This document shows, one piece after another, positions 1-9,184 of a DNA stretch of 64,000 nucleotides. Source of the DNA: Spirosoma sordidisoli (lineage in GTDB: Bacteria > Bacteroidota > Bacteroidia > Cytophagales > Spirosomataceae). How positions within the stretch are numbered: the first letter of the stretch is position 1; each line of letters starts with the position of its first letter. The notes below the pieces were generated by a model. That model was not told where the DNA came from and searched no databases. It was given only the letters and a program-made list of their open reading frames with translations. The DNA lies in the NCBI RefSeq assembly GCF_004138325.1, contig NZ_SBLB01000015.1, positions 24,992-88,991 on the forward strand. The letters are read 5' to 3'. The translations under genes were made by a program, and so were the position numbers.

Positions 1-1074
1 AACGATCCGCTCGACCGCGACCGGCGGCATGTATGGCGGGTGTCTCTGACCGAAAAGAACCCAAAGCCGGTATCTGTTACGAAGGGGAAAGGCATCGAAA
101 CCGACCCGACGCTCGTTGGCAACTGGCTGGTCTGCCGATCGGCTGCTTATAACCGACCAACGGGCATCGAGATGCGCAGCCTGAGCCAGTCGCTGGAGCC
201 GATTCGGTATCCAAGCTCATTACCCGCTCGCTTTCCGCAGGGCGCCCTGGTTGAACCCCAACAGGTGGTGATGACAGCGGCCGACGGGGTGGTTGTACAC
301 GGTCAGCTGTTCCTGCCGACTGGGGTAACGTCGGCTGGGAGTCGTAAACCGGCGCTTATTTTCATGCATGGCGGACCGATGCGGCAAATGTTGCTTGGCT
401 GGCATTACCGGGGTACCTACTACGCCAATGCCTACGCCATCAATCAGTATCTGGCCTCGCAGGGGTACGTGGTGCTGTCGGTAAACTACCGGGCGGGTAT
501 CGGGTACGGGCGGGCGTTTCGCCGGGCCGCGCGACAGGGCCCCCGGGGAGCCTCCGAATACCAGGATGTGCTGGCTGCGGCCGACTACCTGAAAAGCCGT
601 TCCGATGTCGACGCGGCCCGAATAGGCTTGTGGGGCGGCTCCTACGGTGGTTATCTTACCGCACTCGGGCTAGCCCGTAACTCGGATCGGTTTGCGGCCG
701 GGGTCGATCTGCACGGCGTTCATGACTGGTCTTGGCGGGGAAACTATTTCACGCCCGGGGGCGAGTGGGGCATCGGGCCCGACCAGATGAAACAAGCCCT
801 GGCTTCGTCGCCCAACGCGGATTTGAGTCAGTGGCGATCGCCCTGCCTGTTCGTGCATGGCGATGATGATCGAAACGTGAGCTTTAATGAAACGGTCGAT
901 CTGGTGCAGAAGCTACGGGAGCGTCAGGTGCCAACGGAGGTGCTCGTCTTCCCCGACGATGTTCATAGCTTACTCCTTCACAAAAACTGGCTTCGGACGT
1001 ATAACGCGCTGGATGCTTTCTTCAACAAATACCTGCTTCGTCAACCCGACAAAGGTGTCGCCACTGAAAAATGA
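1..1074 (+). CDS. S9 family peptidase (prolyl oligopeptidase / DPP-IV type), 5'-truncated by window edge
   Basis: The reading frame is open from base 1, so the N-terminal part (probably a beta-propeller) lies outside the window. What remains is the catalytic alpha/beta-hydrolase domain. The nucleophile motif GGSYGGY has its serine codon at 640. The acid sits in HGDDDRNV (from 856) and the histidine in DDVHS (codon 964). This order and spacing are those of S9 serine peptidases, which remove dipeptides or cleave short proline-containing peptides, usually in the periplasm of Bacteroidota. A GTG at 40 could be read as a start, but upstream in-frame codons encode NDPLDRDRRHVWRV, which continues the protein. 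The stop overlaps the ogt start by 4 bases (ATGA), so the two genes are co-transcribed. Confidence 0.9.
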   Translation, partial: NDPLDRDRRHVWRVSLTEKNPKPVSVTKGKGIETDPTLVGNWLVCRSAAYNRPTGIEMRSLSQSLEPIRYPSSLPARFPQGALVEPQQVVMTAADGVVVHGQLFLPTGVTSAGSRKPALIFMHGGPMRQMLLGWHYRGTYYANAYAINQYLASQGYVVLSVNYRAGIGYGRAFRRAARQGPRGASEYQDVLAAADYLKSRSDVDAARIGLWGGSYGGYLTALGLARNSDRFAAGVDLHGVHDWSWRGNYFTPGGEWGIGPDQMKQALASSPNADLSQWRSPCLFVHGDDDRNVSFNETVDLVQKLRERQVPTEVLVFPDDVHSLLLHKNWLRTYNALDAFFNKYLLRQPDKGVATEK

Positions 1075-1574
1075 TCTCTACCGTATTTGAATCGCCCATC
1101 GGACTGGTTCAGGTGATGGGTACGGCCGAGGGCGTTTCGGCCATTACCTGTATTGATGTGTTGCCTGGGCCAGAACTGACGCCCGATACTCCCGAACCAG
1201 TTCGGCAGGCTGTCGAGCAGTTACAGGCTTATTTTGCCGGTAGTGGGCAGACATTCAGTTTTCGGCTCAATCCGGTAGGGACTGCTTTTCAGCAAACCGT
1301 CTGGCGGGCGCTGCTCGACATCCCGTTTGGAACGACCTGCTCGTACCTGACCCTGACCCGACGAATCGGCGACGAAAAGGCCATTCGGGCGGTGGCGGCT
1401 GCCAACGGCCGAAATCCAATAGCTATCGTAATTCCGTGTCATCGGGTGATCGGCTCAAATGGGTCATTGACCGGTTATGCGGGTGGTTTGTGGCGCAAAC
1501 AGTGGCTCCTTGAACATGAGGGCACCTGGCCGGTTAAACCAACTAACCCACCGGGCCAGTTATCGCTGTTCTGA
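1071..1574 (+). CDS. ogt: Methylated-DNA--protein-cysteine S-methyltransferase
   Basis: A 167-residue suicide DNA-repair protein that moves the methyl group of O6-methylguanine to its own cysteine. The active-site motif IPCHRVIG lies near residue 121. Before it comes the DNA-binding helix region (FQQTVWRALLDIPFGTTCSY), with the usual RAVAAANGRNP segment between. Length fits the single-domain Ogt/MGMT class without an Ada regulatory domain. The start overlaps the upstream peptidase stop by 4 bases. The next gene begins 11 bases after its stop, so the three likely form one transcript, although their functions are not obviously related. Confidence 0.93.
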   Translation: MISTVFESPIGLVQVMGTAEGVSAITCIDVLPGPELTPDTPEPVRQAVEQLQAYFAGSGQTFSFRLNPVGTAFQQTVWRALLDIPFGTTCSYLTLTRRIGDEKAIRAVAAANGRNPIAIVIPCHRVIGSNGSLTGYAGGLWRKQWLLEHEGTWPVKPTNPPGQLSLF

Positions 1575-1585
1575 CTAAACTCATC

Positions 1586-2638
1586 ATGACATATACCCAC
1601 CTGCCGTTATGGCGTTTGCTGTTGTTTATTGGTTGTCTGGCAACGGGCTCCTGTGCTCCGCGCTACCGGGGCCCGGTGACGGATCATTTTACCGGTAAGC
1701 GGTTCGTCAACCCCGACATGCCTGCCCGCGAGGGAGGTGGGTTGTTGAAATGGCTGCTGCATCGCGACAAAGGACCATGGGCTGAGCAGCCAAACGCCTA
1801 CGTGGGGGCGCCACCGGCCCGGCGCATCGAGGGCGACAGTCTGGTGCTGACGTTTGTGAATCATTCTACTTTTTTGCTGCAAACGGGCGGACTAAACATC
1901 CTGACCGATCCGGTCTGGTCAGAACGCGTGGGTCCGACGAACTGGCTGGGTGTCAGGCGCCGACGACCGCCGGGAATACGGTTTGAGGATTTGCCACCCA
2001 TCGATGTGGTTTTGCTCAGCCATTTGCATTACGACCATCTCGATTTACCCACGCTGCGCCGGCTGGTCCGGGCCCACAATCCGCTCTTCGTGGTGCCGCT
2101 GGGCGTTGGCTATCTGCCGCGCCGGGCCGGGGGGCGGGTAGCCCGAGAACTCGACTGGAACGATACCCTGCGGATCAGGCCTGGTCTTGAGTTGACCTGT
2201 ACACCCGCTCAGCACTTCAGCAATCGGGGTTTGGGTGACCGGGATCGCACCTTATGGGCCGGGTATCTGCTGCACACGAGCTTCGGTACGACCTACTTCT
2301 GTGGAGATAGTGGGTATGGCCCCCATTTCAAACGCATTGCCGAACAGGCGGCCCGCAGTCCAACCGGGCCTATCAGGCTGGCGCTGTTACCCATCGGCTC
2401 TTACCGACCAGAGTGGTTCATGGCGCCGGTGCATGTGTCACCCGCCGGAGCCGTGCGCGCTTTCATGGATGTAAAGGCGCCCCGGGCAGTCGGTATTCAT
2501 TTCGGAACCTTTCAGCAGGGCGACGATGGCCTAACGGAGCCCGTCGAGGATCTGCGCAAGGCCCTCGCGGAACAGGGTATCGCGCAGGACCGATTCATAG
2601 CTCCCCAGGAAGGCCGACCCATTACAATTAAAAAGTGA
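1586..2638 (+). CDS. MBL-fold metallohydrolase lipoprotein (NAPE-PLD / UlaG-like)
   Basis: A 350-residue protein beginning with a hydrophobic segment that ends in TGSCAP, a plausible lipobox with Cys near residue 23, so it is probably anchored in the envelope. The metallo-beta-lactamase signature SHLHYDHLD is near residue 145. Further metal-ligand candidates are AQHFSNRG, the GDSGYGPHF stretch and the C-terminal IHFGTF. The combination of HSTFLLQTGGLNILTDPVWS with a WLGVRRRRPPG loop is typical of the family related to N-acylphosphatidylethanolamine phospholipase D. Substrate is unknown; a phospholipid or small ester is inference. It is the third gene of the run that starts in the upstream peptidase. 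Confidence 0.82.
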   Translation: MTYTHLPLWRLLLFIGCLATGSCAPRYRGPVTDHFTGKRFVNPDMPAREGGGLLKWLLHRDKGPWAEQPNAYVGAPPARRIEGDSLVLTFVNHSTFLLQTGGLNILTDPVWSERVGPTNWLGVRRRRPPGIRFEDLPPIDVVLLSHLHYDHLDLPTLRRLVRAHNPLFVVPLGVGYLPRRAGGRVARELDWNDTLRIRPGLELTCTPAQHFSNRGLGDRDRTLWAGYLLHTSFGTTYFCGDSGYGPHFKRIAEQAARSPTGPIRLALLPIGSYRPEWFMAPVHVSPAGAVRAFMDVKAPRAVGIHFGTFQQGDDGLTEPVEDLRKALAEQGIAQDRFIAPQEGRPITIKK

Positions 2639-2712
2639 ACGAGCCAGGTTCATAGAAGAGATCGCTAAGTACATTACTGGAAGACGAATAGCAAAACGGC
2701 ATTGATATTGTG

Positions 2713-2720
2713 TACTTTTG
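2713..2720 (+). promoter_or_regulatory. Bacteroidota -7 element TACTTTTG
   Basis: An exact match to TAnnTTTG, the -7 element of the Bacteroidota primary sigma factor. It lies between the MBL gene and the aminotransferase and puts a transcription start near 2725. It therefore argues against translation starting at the GTG at 2710. Confidence 0.6.
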
Positions 2721-2784
2721 CCGCATGGAATCAGTGCAGATTGATAGGCCCACCACCGATGCTCCCGGCACGGAAAAAGCCAGT

Positions 2785-4011
2785 ATGGATGTACCCGGTA
2801 TGGATATACTGAAAAGCCAGCGTCTCGAACAACTCAAATATGACATCAGAGGGCCCGTATACGAAAAGGCACTTGAACTCGAAAGTCAGGGGTACAAAAT
2901 TATCAGCCTCAATATTGGCAATCCGGCTGTTTTTGGCTTCGATGCGCCCGATGAGATTGTTCACGATATCATCCTGAATATTCGGAACGCGCAGGGCTAC
3001 GCCGACTCGCGGGGGTTGTTCTCGGCCCGTAAAGCCGTCATGCACCACACGCAGAACATCGGCTTGCCCGGTATTACCATCAACGACATCTATATCGGAA
3101 ACGGCGTCAGTGAGCTGATTATGCTGGCCATGCAGGCCCTGCTCAACGAAGGTGACGAAGTGCTGATTCCATCGCCCGATTATCCGCTCTGGACTGCCTC
3201 GGTCGCGTTCTGCGGAGGAAAGCCGGTTCATTACGTTTGTGACGAAGCGGCCGGCTGGAATCCGGATCTGGCCGATCTGGAGCAAAAGATAACCCCTCGT
3301 ACCCGAGCGGTAGTTGTCATCAATCCCAACAATCCGACCGGGGCCGTATACGACCGGGCGGTGCTCGAAGGCATTGCCCGCATTGCCGAACGGCATAAAC
3401 TAATCGTCTTTTCGGACGAGATTTATGACCGTATTCTGTACGACGGAGCTCAGCATTTTCCCATCGCCAAAATGGTACACGACACGTTGTGTATCACCAT
3501 GGGTGGCCTGTCGAAGAACTACCGGTCTGCGGGCTTTCGGGGCGGATGGCTGATTCTGAGCGGAGCGCGTCACCGGGCCAAGTCCTACATTGAAGGATTG
3601 ACGCTGCTGGCCAGTATGCGGCTCTGCGCCAACGTACCGACCCAGTATGCCATTCAGACCGCGCTGGGCGGCTACCAGAGTATCAACGATCTGGTCGTAC
3701 CAGCCGGGCGGCTACACAAGCAGATGATGCTGGCCTACGAACGAATGATCGCTATTCCGGGGGTGTCGTGCGTGAAACCCAAAGGCGCCCTTTATATCTT
3801 CCCCAAACTGGATCTGAGCCAGTTCACCTTTGCCGACGACGATGACTTCGTGCTAAACCTGCTCATCGAACAAAAGGTACTGGTGGTGGCCGGTAGCGGC
3901 TTCAACTACACGACCAAAGACCACTTCCGGATCGTGTGTCTGCCAACGGTCGATGAACTCAACACCGCCCTCGATCGCATCGAAGCGTTCCTGGAAAGTC
4001 ACCGGCGCTAA
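2785..4011 (+). CDS. PLP-dependent aminotransferase, AlaA-like (alanine/glutamate-pyruvate type)
   Basis: A class I/II aminotransferase of about 408 residues that interconverts an amino acid and its 2-oxo acid, most likely alanine/pyruvate with glutamate. It opens with the family motif LKYDIRGPVY followed by LNIGNPA. PNNPTGAVYD is the central cofactor-binding loop, and the Schiff-base lysine is in GGLSKNYRSAGFRGG near residue 243. The frame is open from 2710, but a -7 promoter element occupies 2713-2720. I chose ATG 2785, preceded by the purine-rich ggaaaaagc; ATG 2800 (MDILKSQRLEQ) is nearly as likely because homologues begin about there. The transcript seems separate from the upstream MBL gene. 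Confidence 0.88.
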   Translation: MDVPGMDILKSQRLEQLKYDIRGPVYEKALELESQGYKIISLNIGNPAVFGFDAPDEIVHDIILNIRNAQGYADSRGLFSARKAVMHHTQNIGLPGITINDIYIGNGVSELIMLAMQALLNEGDEVLIPSPDYPLWTASVAFCGGKPVHYVCDEAAGWNPDLADLEQKITPRTRAVVVINPNNPTGAVYDRAVLEGIARIAERHKLIVFSDEIYDRILYDGAQHFPIAKMVHDTLCITMGGLSKNYRSAGFRGGWLILSGARHRAKSYIEGLTLLASMRLCANVPTQYAIQTALGGYQSINDLVVPAGRLHKQMMLAYERMIAIPGVSCVKPKGALYIFPKLDLSQFTFADDDDFVLNLLIEQKVLVVAGSGFNYTTKDHFRIVCLPTVDELNTALDRIEAFLESHRR

Positions 4012-4171
4012 CTCTTGCCGGGTGTTCATAAACGTTTTTCTTCATTTCAACGTTATCGTATTCCCCCCGCGAAAAAGTCGGCTGGTATGGCTAACCGTGC
4101 CCGACTATACGCGGCAGGGAGGATCGTTTACTGATCAGTGCGTACGCCCTTCGCGCCCACTGCCTTTTTTA

Positions 4172-4981
4172 ATGAATGAAATGGAAGCTACAAAAGAAAA
4201 CGTACAACGCTCTGAAACGCAGAGCACCGAACGAATTGCCCAGGATTTACCCAAACGCGATGAGTTACTCCTGACCCCCGACGAACAGCGAATCAAAGAA
4301 GCGTTTCAGGATCATAACTGGAACGAAATCAAGACCGCCGATTCGTGGGTGATATTTAAAGTGATGGCCGAGTTTGTTGAAGGCTTCGATAAGCTGGCAA
4401 AAATTGGCCCATGCGTGTCTATCTTCGGATCGGCTCGGACCCAGCCCGACAATCCCTATTACAAAATGACCGAGGAGATCGCAGCCAAGCTGGTTCGCCA
4501 CGGGTATGGTGTGATTACGGGTGGCGGCCCCGGCATCATGGAAGCCGGTAATAAAGGCGCCTATGAGCAGGGTGGTAAGTCGGTAGGACTAAACATCAAA
4601 CTTCCCTTCGAGCAGCATAGCAACATCTACATCGATCCCGACAAAAGCATCAATTTCGATTTCTTCTTTGTTCGGAAAGTGATGTTTGTCAAATACGCGC
4701 AGGGTTTTGTGGTCATGCCCGGCGGTATGGGTACGCTCGACGAACTGTTTGAAGCGCTGACGCTGATTCAGACCCGTAAAATTGCCCGGTTCCCCATTGT
4801 ACTGGTTGGACGGGCCTACTGGCAGGGACTCATCGACTGGATCACCCAGGTAATGCTCGAACAGGAGCACAATATCAATCCGGAAGATATGAAGCTGATC
4901 AGCATTGTTGACACGCCAACCGACGCCGTGAGGGTTATTGACGAGTTCTACAGCAAATACCTGCTGAAGCCGAACTTCTAG
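4172..4981 (+). CDS. LOG-family protein (TIGR00730), putative nucleoside 5'-monophosphate phosphoribohydrolase
   Basis: A Rossmann-fold protein of about 269 residues. The diagnostic motif PGGMGTLDELFEALT is near residue 183 and GGGPGIMEAGNKGA near residue 117; these form the nucleotide pocket of LONELY GUY proteins, which release the base from (modified) AMP. The frame is open from 3953, inside the aminotransferase, but the first credible start is ATG 4172 (MNEMEATKEN), with ATG 4181 as an alternative. The first 60 residues are charged and poorly conserved. A hairpin terminator follows at 5040. The bacterial role is often unclear, so a cytokinin-related function should not be assumed. Confidence 0.88.
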   Translation: MNEMEATKENVQRSETQSTERIAQDLPKRDELLLTPDEQRIKEAFQDHNWNEIKTADSWVIFKVMAEFVEGFDKLAKIGPCVSIFGSARTQPDNPYYKMTEEIAAKLVRHGYGVITGGGPGIMEAGNKGAYEQGGKSVGLNIKLPFEQHSNIYIDPDKSINFDFFFVRKVMFVKYAQGFVVMPGGMGTLDELFEALTLIQTRKIARFPIVLVGRAYWQGLIDWITQVMLEQEHNINPEDMKLISIVDTPTDAVRVIDEFYSKYLLKPNF

Positions 4982-5039
4982 GCCGGTGGGTACGCTTGGG
5001 TCATCCCAGGTGTCAAGCCACCATTAGGCTATAGTATAG

Positions 5040-5081
5040 AAAGCGATGTCAGTCTGCACTGGCATCGCTTTGTTGTTTTAA
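5040..5081 (+). terminator. Rho-independent terminator after LOG-family gene
   Basis: A 14-base stem (AAAGCGATGTCAGT with ACTGGCATCGCTTT, one G-T wobble) closes a CTGC loop and is followed by TGTTGTTTTAAAA. Confidence 0.75.
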
Positions 5082-5277
5082 AACACCAACGTTGGCATGA
5101 TCCCGTTTGGTAGCCCACTAGTCATTTCGCTCGGTGGACTTGCTGGGTCAAGGGAGTATAAGTTTCCGTTCAGGAATTGTGCAGTATGGGCTTTGGCAAT
5201 TTTCCGGATGGCTCGATACATGCGACACCCGCAGAACGCGAGAGCAGCGTCTTATTGCCCAGCAGCGCTTTTATCGG

Positions 5278-6186
5278 TCAGTTGAACGACGCCCTGAACG
5301 ACAGTGGGCTCTGGTTTGTCTTAGCTTTGAACAGCTTACTAAACGATTGAGAATGCTCAAACCCTAACTCATACGCAATTTCACTTACCGACAACTCCGT
5401 CGTCGAGAGCCGTTCTTTCGCTCTTTCGATGAGCTTTTCGTGGATGAGTTGCTGCGTAGTTTGCCCGGTCAGCTGCTTCAACAGACTGCTCAGGTATTTG
5501 GTCGATACATGTAGCGTTTCGGCAATCTGTTGGACTGTAGGCAGGCCTTTTTGCATCAAGTCATCACCCCTGAAGTAATCCGTTAGCATATCATCTACCC
5601 GTTCTAACAGCTTACTGTTAGTAATTTTGCGAGTAATAAACTGGCGTTCGTAAAACCGTTGGGCGTAGGTAAACAGTACCTCCAGGTGAGCAATCATGAC
5701 GTCCTGACTAAACTTGTCCAGATTGGCCTGGTACTCCTGTCTGATAATGTCGATTATGCCATCAATAATTGTTTCCTCTTTATCGGACAGAAACAGCGCT
5801 TCATGGGTAGAGTAGCCGAAAAAGTCGTACTGTTTTATTTTTCTGGATAGGGAGGTATTCCACAAAAAGTCGGGGTGAATGAACAGCATCCAGCCTTCGA
5901 GCTGATGGGGTACTCCGTTCTCTTCCCCTCGTAGAATCTGGCCGGGGGCCAGGAAAGCCATCAATCCCTCATCGAAATCATATTTCTGCTGGCCATACAT
6001 AAGTTTGTCGCAACCGCGTTTCAGCGAAACCACATATAAGTCAAAAATAACGGCATGGATACCCGGGTCGGCTTTCAGGTCTTTCAGATCGATGATGCCG
6101 ATGAGAGGGGGGTGGGGCTTGGGCAGCCCCATTATCCGGTGTATTTGTGAGATGGATTCGATTCGGACCAGGTTCGATGCTGCCAT
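5278..6186 (-). CDS. AraC-family transcriptional regulator
   Basis: A 302-residue regulator with an N-terminal cupin-like sensor half and a C-terminal AraC/XylS double helix-turn-helix from about residue 200. The C-terminal half carries the typical IAETLHVSTKYLSSLLKQLTG helix pair and the LGFEHSQSFSKLFKAKTNQSP signature. It is the last gene of a minus-strand run after an SDR gene and a small membrane protein, starting 16 bases downstream of the latter. It probably regulates this operon or an oxidation pathway it belongs to (inference from linkage). The ligand cannot be told from sequence. Confidence 0.9.
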   Translation of the reverse strand: MAASNLVRIESISQIHRIMGLPKPHPPLIGIIDLKDLKADPGIHAVIFDLYVVSLKRGCDKLMYGQQKYDFDEGLMAFLAPGQILRGEENGVPHQLEGWMLFIHPDFLWNTSLSRKIKQYDFFGYSTHEALFLSDKEETIIDGIIDIIRQEYQANLDKFSQDVMIAHLEVLFTYAQRFYERQFITRKITNSKLLERVDDMLTDYFRGDDLMQKGLPTVQQIAETLHVSTKYLSSLLKQLTGQTTQQLIHEKLIERAKERLSTTELSVSEIAYELGFEHSQSFSKLFKAKTNQSPLSFRASFN

Positions 6187-6201
6187 AAGGTAGACGTGGG
6201 G

Positions 6202-6552
6202 TTAAAACTTGAAGGGATACTTCAGCCAGATCAGGGCCAGTGGCATGGCGAGAAAGGGAATTTCAATCAACGCCATGCTTATGTTGCCGGCTCGTAGCGA
6301 CAAGGCCATGATCAGGACGATGGTTACCGCGTTCAGCACATTACTGATGAAAAACGTTGGCGGAAACAGCAGCATTAGCCCGATAGCGATGGAAAGTACA
6401 CCGAAAAATGGCATGATGGCTTTACTAATGCCCAGGTCTGCCATCATGTTTACCTGGTCGGTATTAGCCGGCTGGAAGGTATCCCAACCGTGTTTGAGAC
6501 TCAGGCATGCCGAAATAGTTAATAAACCTACGGAAATAATAGTCTTCATCAT
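6202..6552 (-). CDS. Small integral membrane protein, DoxX-like
   Basis: A 116-residue protein with four hydrophobic segments (starting near residues 4, 46, 70 and 93) and short charged loops, resembling DoxX/DUF4149-type small membrane proteins of Bacteroidota. No catalytic motif is visible. Its start overlaps the stop of the upstream SDR gene by 4 bases, which implies translational coupling. Function unknown; the family assignment is tentative. Confidence 0.7.
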   Translation of the reverse strand: MMKTIISVGLLTISACLSLKHGWDTFQPANTDQVNMMADLGISKAIMPFFGVLSIAIGLMLLFPPTFFISNVLNAVTIVLIMALSLRAGNISMALIEIPFLAMPLALIWLKYPFKF

Positions 6553-7331
6553 GGCTTGCTGACCAGTTTGAATTTTTTGAACTCACGGTGTCCTATGTTG
6601 CGCTCAATAAAACCGGGGGCAATACGGCTCGCTAACTTGATCACATTCACCAGGCCTGGCCTTATTTCAAGCGTGTCGTTCAGTAGCCCTTTCATAACAA
6701 CGCTTACCAGTTTATCGACGTCCATCATCTGGCCTGGGTCGGGTTGTACCACCCAATCATTCTGAAGATTGGTGTTGACCCCCGGCGGTATGAGTTCAAA
6801 GACCCTGACATTAGAGTCTTCGAGTTGTAACCGCAAGGCCTTTGTGTACGCGTGAACCCCTGCTTTGGAGGCACTGTAGATAGGAGCGGAGGAGTAAGCC
6901 ATAAAGGCTATCGCTGATGAGACGTTGACAATAGCAGCCGTTTTTTGCTGGAGCAGGTGCGGCAAAAATTGGTGCACCATCTGGATGGTACCGGACAGGT
7001 TGGTGCTGATTTCGCGGACTATGCTATCCAGATCATGGCTCGTATCCTGCAAATCGAGCTGTCGCATCAGTCCGGCATTGTTGATGATCATGTTCAACGC
7101 CGGAAACTGTTGGGTGACGGCTTTGTAGAGCTGTTCGATATCCGTCGGTTTACTCACATCGCTTTGCAGGACGTGAACAGCCGGGAATTGCTCCCTGGTT
7201 TTCTGGAGGGCGTCCAGACTGCGGCCTGTAACGATGAGGGTGGCTCCCTGTTGAGTAAGTTGTTTGACAAGCGCTAAACCGATACCGCTGGTTCCGCCTG
7301 TAATCAGAATGGTGCTGTTTGCCAGGTTCAT
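6549..7331 (-). CDS. SDR-family NAD(P)-dependent oxidoreductase (DltE-like)
   Basis: A 260-residue classical short-chain dehydrogenase. It has the cofactor motif TGGTSGIG near residue 11, the structural motif NNAG near residue 87, the catalytic serine region VNVSSA, and the active-site YSASK near residue 153. The sequence around MRQLDLQDTSHDLD resembles the DltE/YdfG-type uncharacterised subgroup. It heads the minus-strand SDR, membrane protein and AraC operon. A CAAAAGTC at 7353-7360 (GACTTTTG on the gene strand) is a weak -7 candidate. Substrate unknown. Confidence 0.9.
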   Translation of the reverse strand: MNLANSTILITGGTSGIGLALVKQLTQQGATLIVTGRSLDALQKTREQFPAVHVLQSDVSKPTDIEQLYKAVTQQFPALNMIINNAGLMRQLDLQDTSHDLDSIVREISTNLSGTIQMVHQFLPHLLQQKTAAIVNVSSAIAFMAYSSAPIYSASKAGVHAYTKALRLQLEDSNVRVFELIPPGVNTNLQNDWVVQPDPGQMMDVDKLVSVVMKGLLNDTLEIRPGLVNVIKLASRIAPGFIERNIGHREFKKFKLVSKP

Positions 7332-7422
7332 TGTTTCCGTTTTTTGTTATTGCAAAAGTCTGCAGCAGTCAAAAAACGGATGTAGCCAAAAGTCGCGGTG
7401 TTGTAGTAGAAAGGGAATATGG

Positions 7423-7461
7423 CCATCCGCCAATCCAGGTCTGACCTCGATTGGCGGATGG
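7423..7461 (-). terminator. Inverted repeat downstream of dnaB, possible terminator
   Basis: A perfect 13-base inverted repeat (CCATCCGCCAATC / GATTGGCGGATGG) with a 13-base loop lies about 130 bases past the dnaB stop. The gene strand has no long T run after it, so the terminator role is uncertain. Confidence 0.4.
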
Positions 7462-7588
7462 ATGCGTAAGTACTTCGATCAACGCTTGTACCTATTTATC
7501 AGGAGTAGAGCAACGTCCCGATGCTGGCCTGAGAATAGCCAGCTCCGTCAAACTGCGGAATGAGTTAGAGTTGGGAGCGATACCAGTC

Positions 7589-9184
7589 TTAGAATGGGGT
7601 CTCCTGGCTGGGGTCGGCGTTGCCGAAGTTGGAGAGATTGTTCGCCTTGCTCTTGAAGACGCTGCCGCCGGCAGGGGGCATTCCGGGTGCGTCGAAACTG
7701 CTCAGTCCGTTTACCTCAGGGGCAAAGCCCTGCGCCTGAACGGGCTCGAAATACGTATCGAGATCGCAGAATTTGGTGTATTTATTGATGAATCGAAGTT
7801 GAATCGTGTCGAGCGAACCGCTTCGGTTTTTGGCAATGATTACTTCGCCGATGCCCTGGGTAGAGTTTCCGTTTTCGTCGGCCGTGATGTTGTAATACTC
7901 GGGTCGGTACAGGAAGCATACCATGTCTGCATCCTGCTCAATAGATCCTGATTCACGAAGGTCAGACAGCTGTGGTTTTTTATCGCCACCGCGGGTTTCA
8001 ACGGCCCGGCTCAGCTGCGAAAGCGCAATAACCGGAACGTTGAGTTCCTTGGCCAGATTCTTCAACGCCCGCGAAATCGACGCAATTTCCTGTTCGCGGT
8101 TACCACCCCCGCGACCGCTCGTATCGCCCGACATCAGCTGGAGGTAGTCGATAACGACCATCTGAATGTCGTGCTGGGCTTTCAGACGTCTGCACTTGGC
8201 CCGTAGTTCCAGGATCGACAAAGCCGGCGTATCATCAATAAAGATAGGAGCCTCGGTCAGCCGCTGAATTTTGTGGTGCAGCTGGGTCCACTCGTGCGGA
8301 GCGAGCGTCCCTTTCCGGATTTTCTCGGAATCGATCTCGGCTTCGGCCGAGATAAGTCGGTTAACCAGCTGTACCGACGACATCTCCAGCGAGAAGATGG
8401 CTACCGGTTTACCGTGGTCGACGGCGGCATTGCGCAGGGCACTCACCACAAAAGCGGTTTTACCCATGGCAGGCCGGGCCGCCAGAATAATGAGTTCGGT
8501 AGGTTGCCAGCCCGACGTAACGCGGTCGAGGTTGGTAAAGCCCGACGGAACGCCGGTCAGACCTTCCTGGTTTTTCTTGGTTTCCAGTTCGTTCAGGGCC
8601 ATCCGAACGATGGTACTCATGTCGGCGTAGTTCTTCTTGATGTTCGATTCCGAAATCTTGAAGAGCGATTGTTCCGTACGGTCGAGGAGTTCGAATACGT
8701 CGGTCGTGTCCTCATACGCGTCGCGCAGAATCGTCGACGACATGGCAATCAGCGCCCGTTTCAGGGCCTGCTCCGAAATAATCCGGGCGTGGTACTCGAT
8801 ATTGGCGGCCGAGTTGACCCGGAACGTCAGCTCCGATACGAAGCCGCCCCCGCCTACCAGTTCAATCTCGCCTGTCTTCCGCAGCTGCTGCGTAACCGTC
8901 AGCAGATCGATCGGGTCGGAGTTGCCAAACAACGTCAGTATGGCATTGTATATACGCTGGTGAGCCTCCTTGTAAAACGTTTCGGGCTTCAGGATATCAA
9001 CAACGGAGGAGAGCGCGTCTTTCTCGATCATGAGCGCCCCGAGTACGGCCTCTTCCAGATCGAGCGCTTGAGGGGGGAGTTTGCCGAGACCGGTATCCAG
9101 CCAGGCGTTTCCGGCCTGCTGACGGCCACCGGCAAAGGCTGACGGCTTTCTAAGATGTTGGTTTGGGCGTGCGTTATTCTCCAT
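7589..9184 (-). CDS. dnaB: Replicative DNA helicase DnaB
   Basis: A 531-residue hexameric helicase that unwinds DNA at the fork and loads primase. The N-terminal DnaB domain contains the line PPQALDLEEAVLGALMIEKD. The RecA-type motor has Walker A ARPAMGKTAF near residue 239, Walker B MVVIDYLQLM, and the C-terminal motif around SQLSRAVETRGGDKKPQLSDLRESGSIEQDAD. No intein interrupts the usual insertion sites. The frame extends upstream to 9220, but ATG 9184 (MENNARPNQ) is the likely start because the extra residues look like untranslated leader. A CATGTTTG on the gene strand about 20 bases upstream is a weak -7 match. Confidence 0.96.
   Translation of the reverse strand: MENNARPNQHLRKPSAFAGGRQQAGNAWLDTGLGKLPPQALDLEEAVLGALMIEKDALSSVVDILKPETFYKEAHQRIYNAILTLFGNSDPIDLLTVTQQLRKTGEIELVGGGGFVSELTFRVNSAANIEYHARIISEQALKRALIAMSSTILRDAYEDTTDVFELLDRTEQSLFKISESNIKKNYADMSTIVRMALNELETKKNQEGLTGVPSGFTNLDRVTSGWQPTELIILAARPAMGKTAFVVSALRNAAVDHGKPVAIFSLEMSSVQLVNRLISAEAEIDSEKIRKGTLAPHEWTQLHHKIQRLTEAPIFIDDTPALSILELRAKCRRLKAQHDIQMVVIDYLQLMSGDTSGRGGGNREQEIASISRALKNLAKELNVPVIALSQLSRAVETRGGDKKPQLSDLRESGSIEQDADMVCFLYRPEYYNITADENGNSTQGIGEVIIAKNRSGSLDTIQLRFINKYTKFCDLDTYFEPVQAQGFAPEVNGLSSFDAPGMPPAGGSVFKSKANNLSNFGNADPSQETPF

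Noticed and set aside
2731..3396. Minus-strand frame of 221 codons opposite the aminotransferase
   Set aside because: Shadow frame; the plus-strand product has clear cofactor motifs and this has none.
5082..5277. Small frames between the LOG-family terminator and the AraC gene (one reads GFGNFPDGSIHATPAERE)
   Set aside because: Mildly protein-like, but they run into the antisense of the AraC gene, with no start context or family match.
8273..9142. Long plus-strand frame opposite dnaB
   Set aside because: Antisense shadow of dnaB with no motif or start signal.
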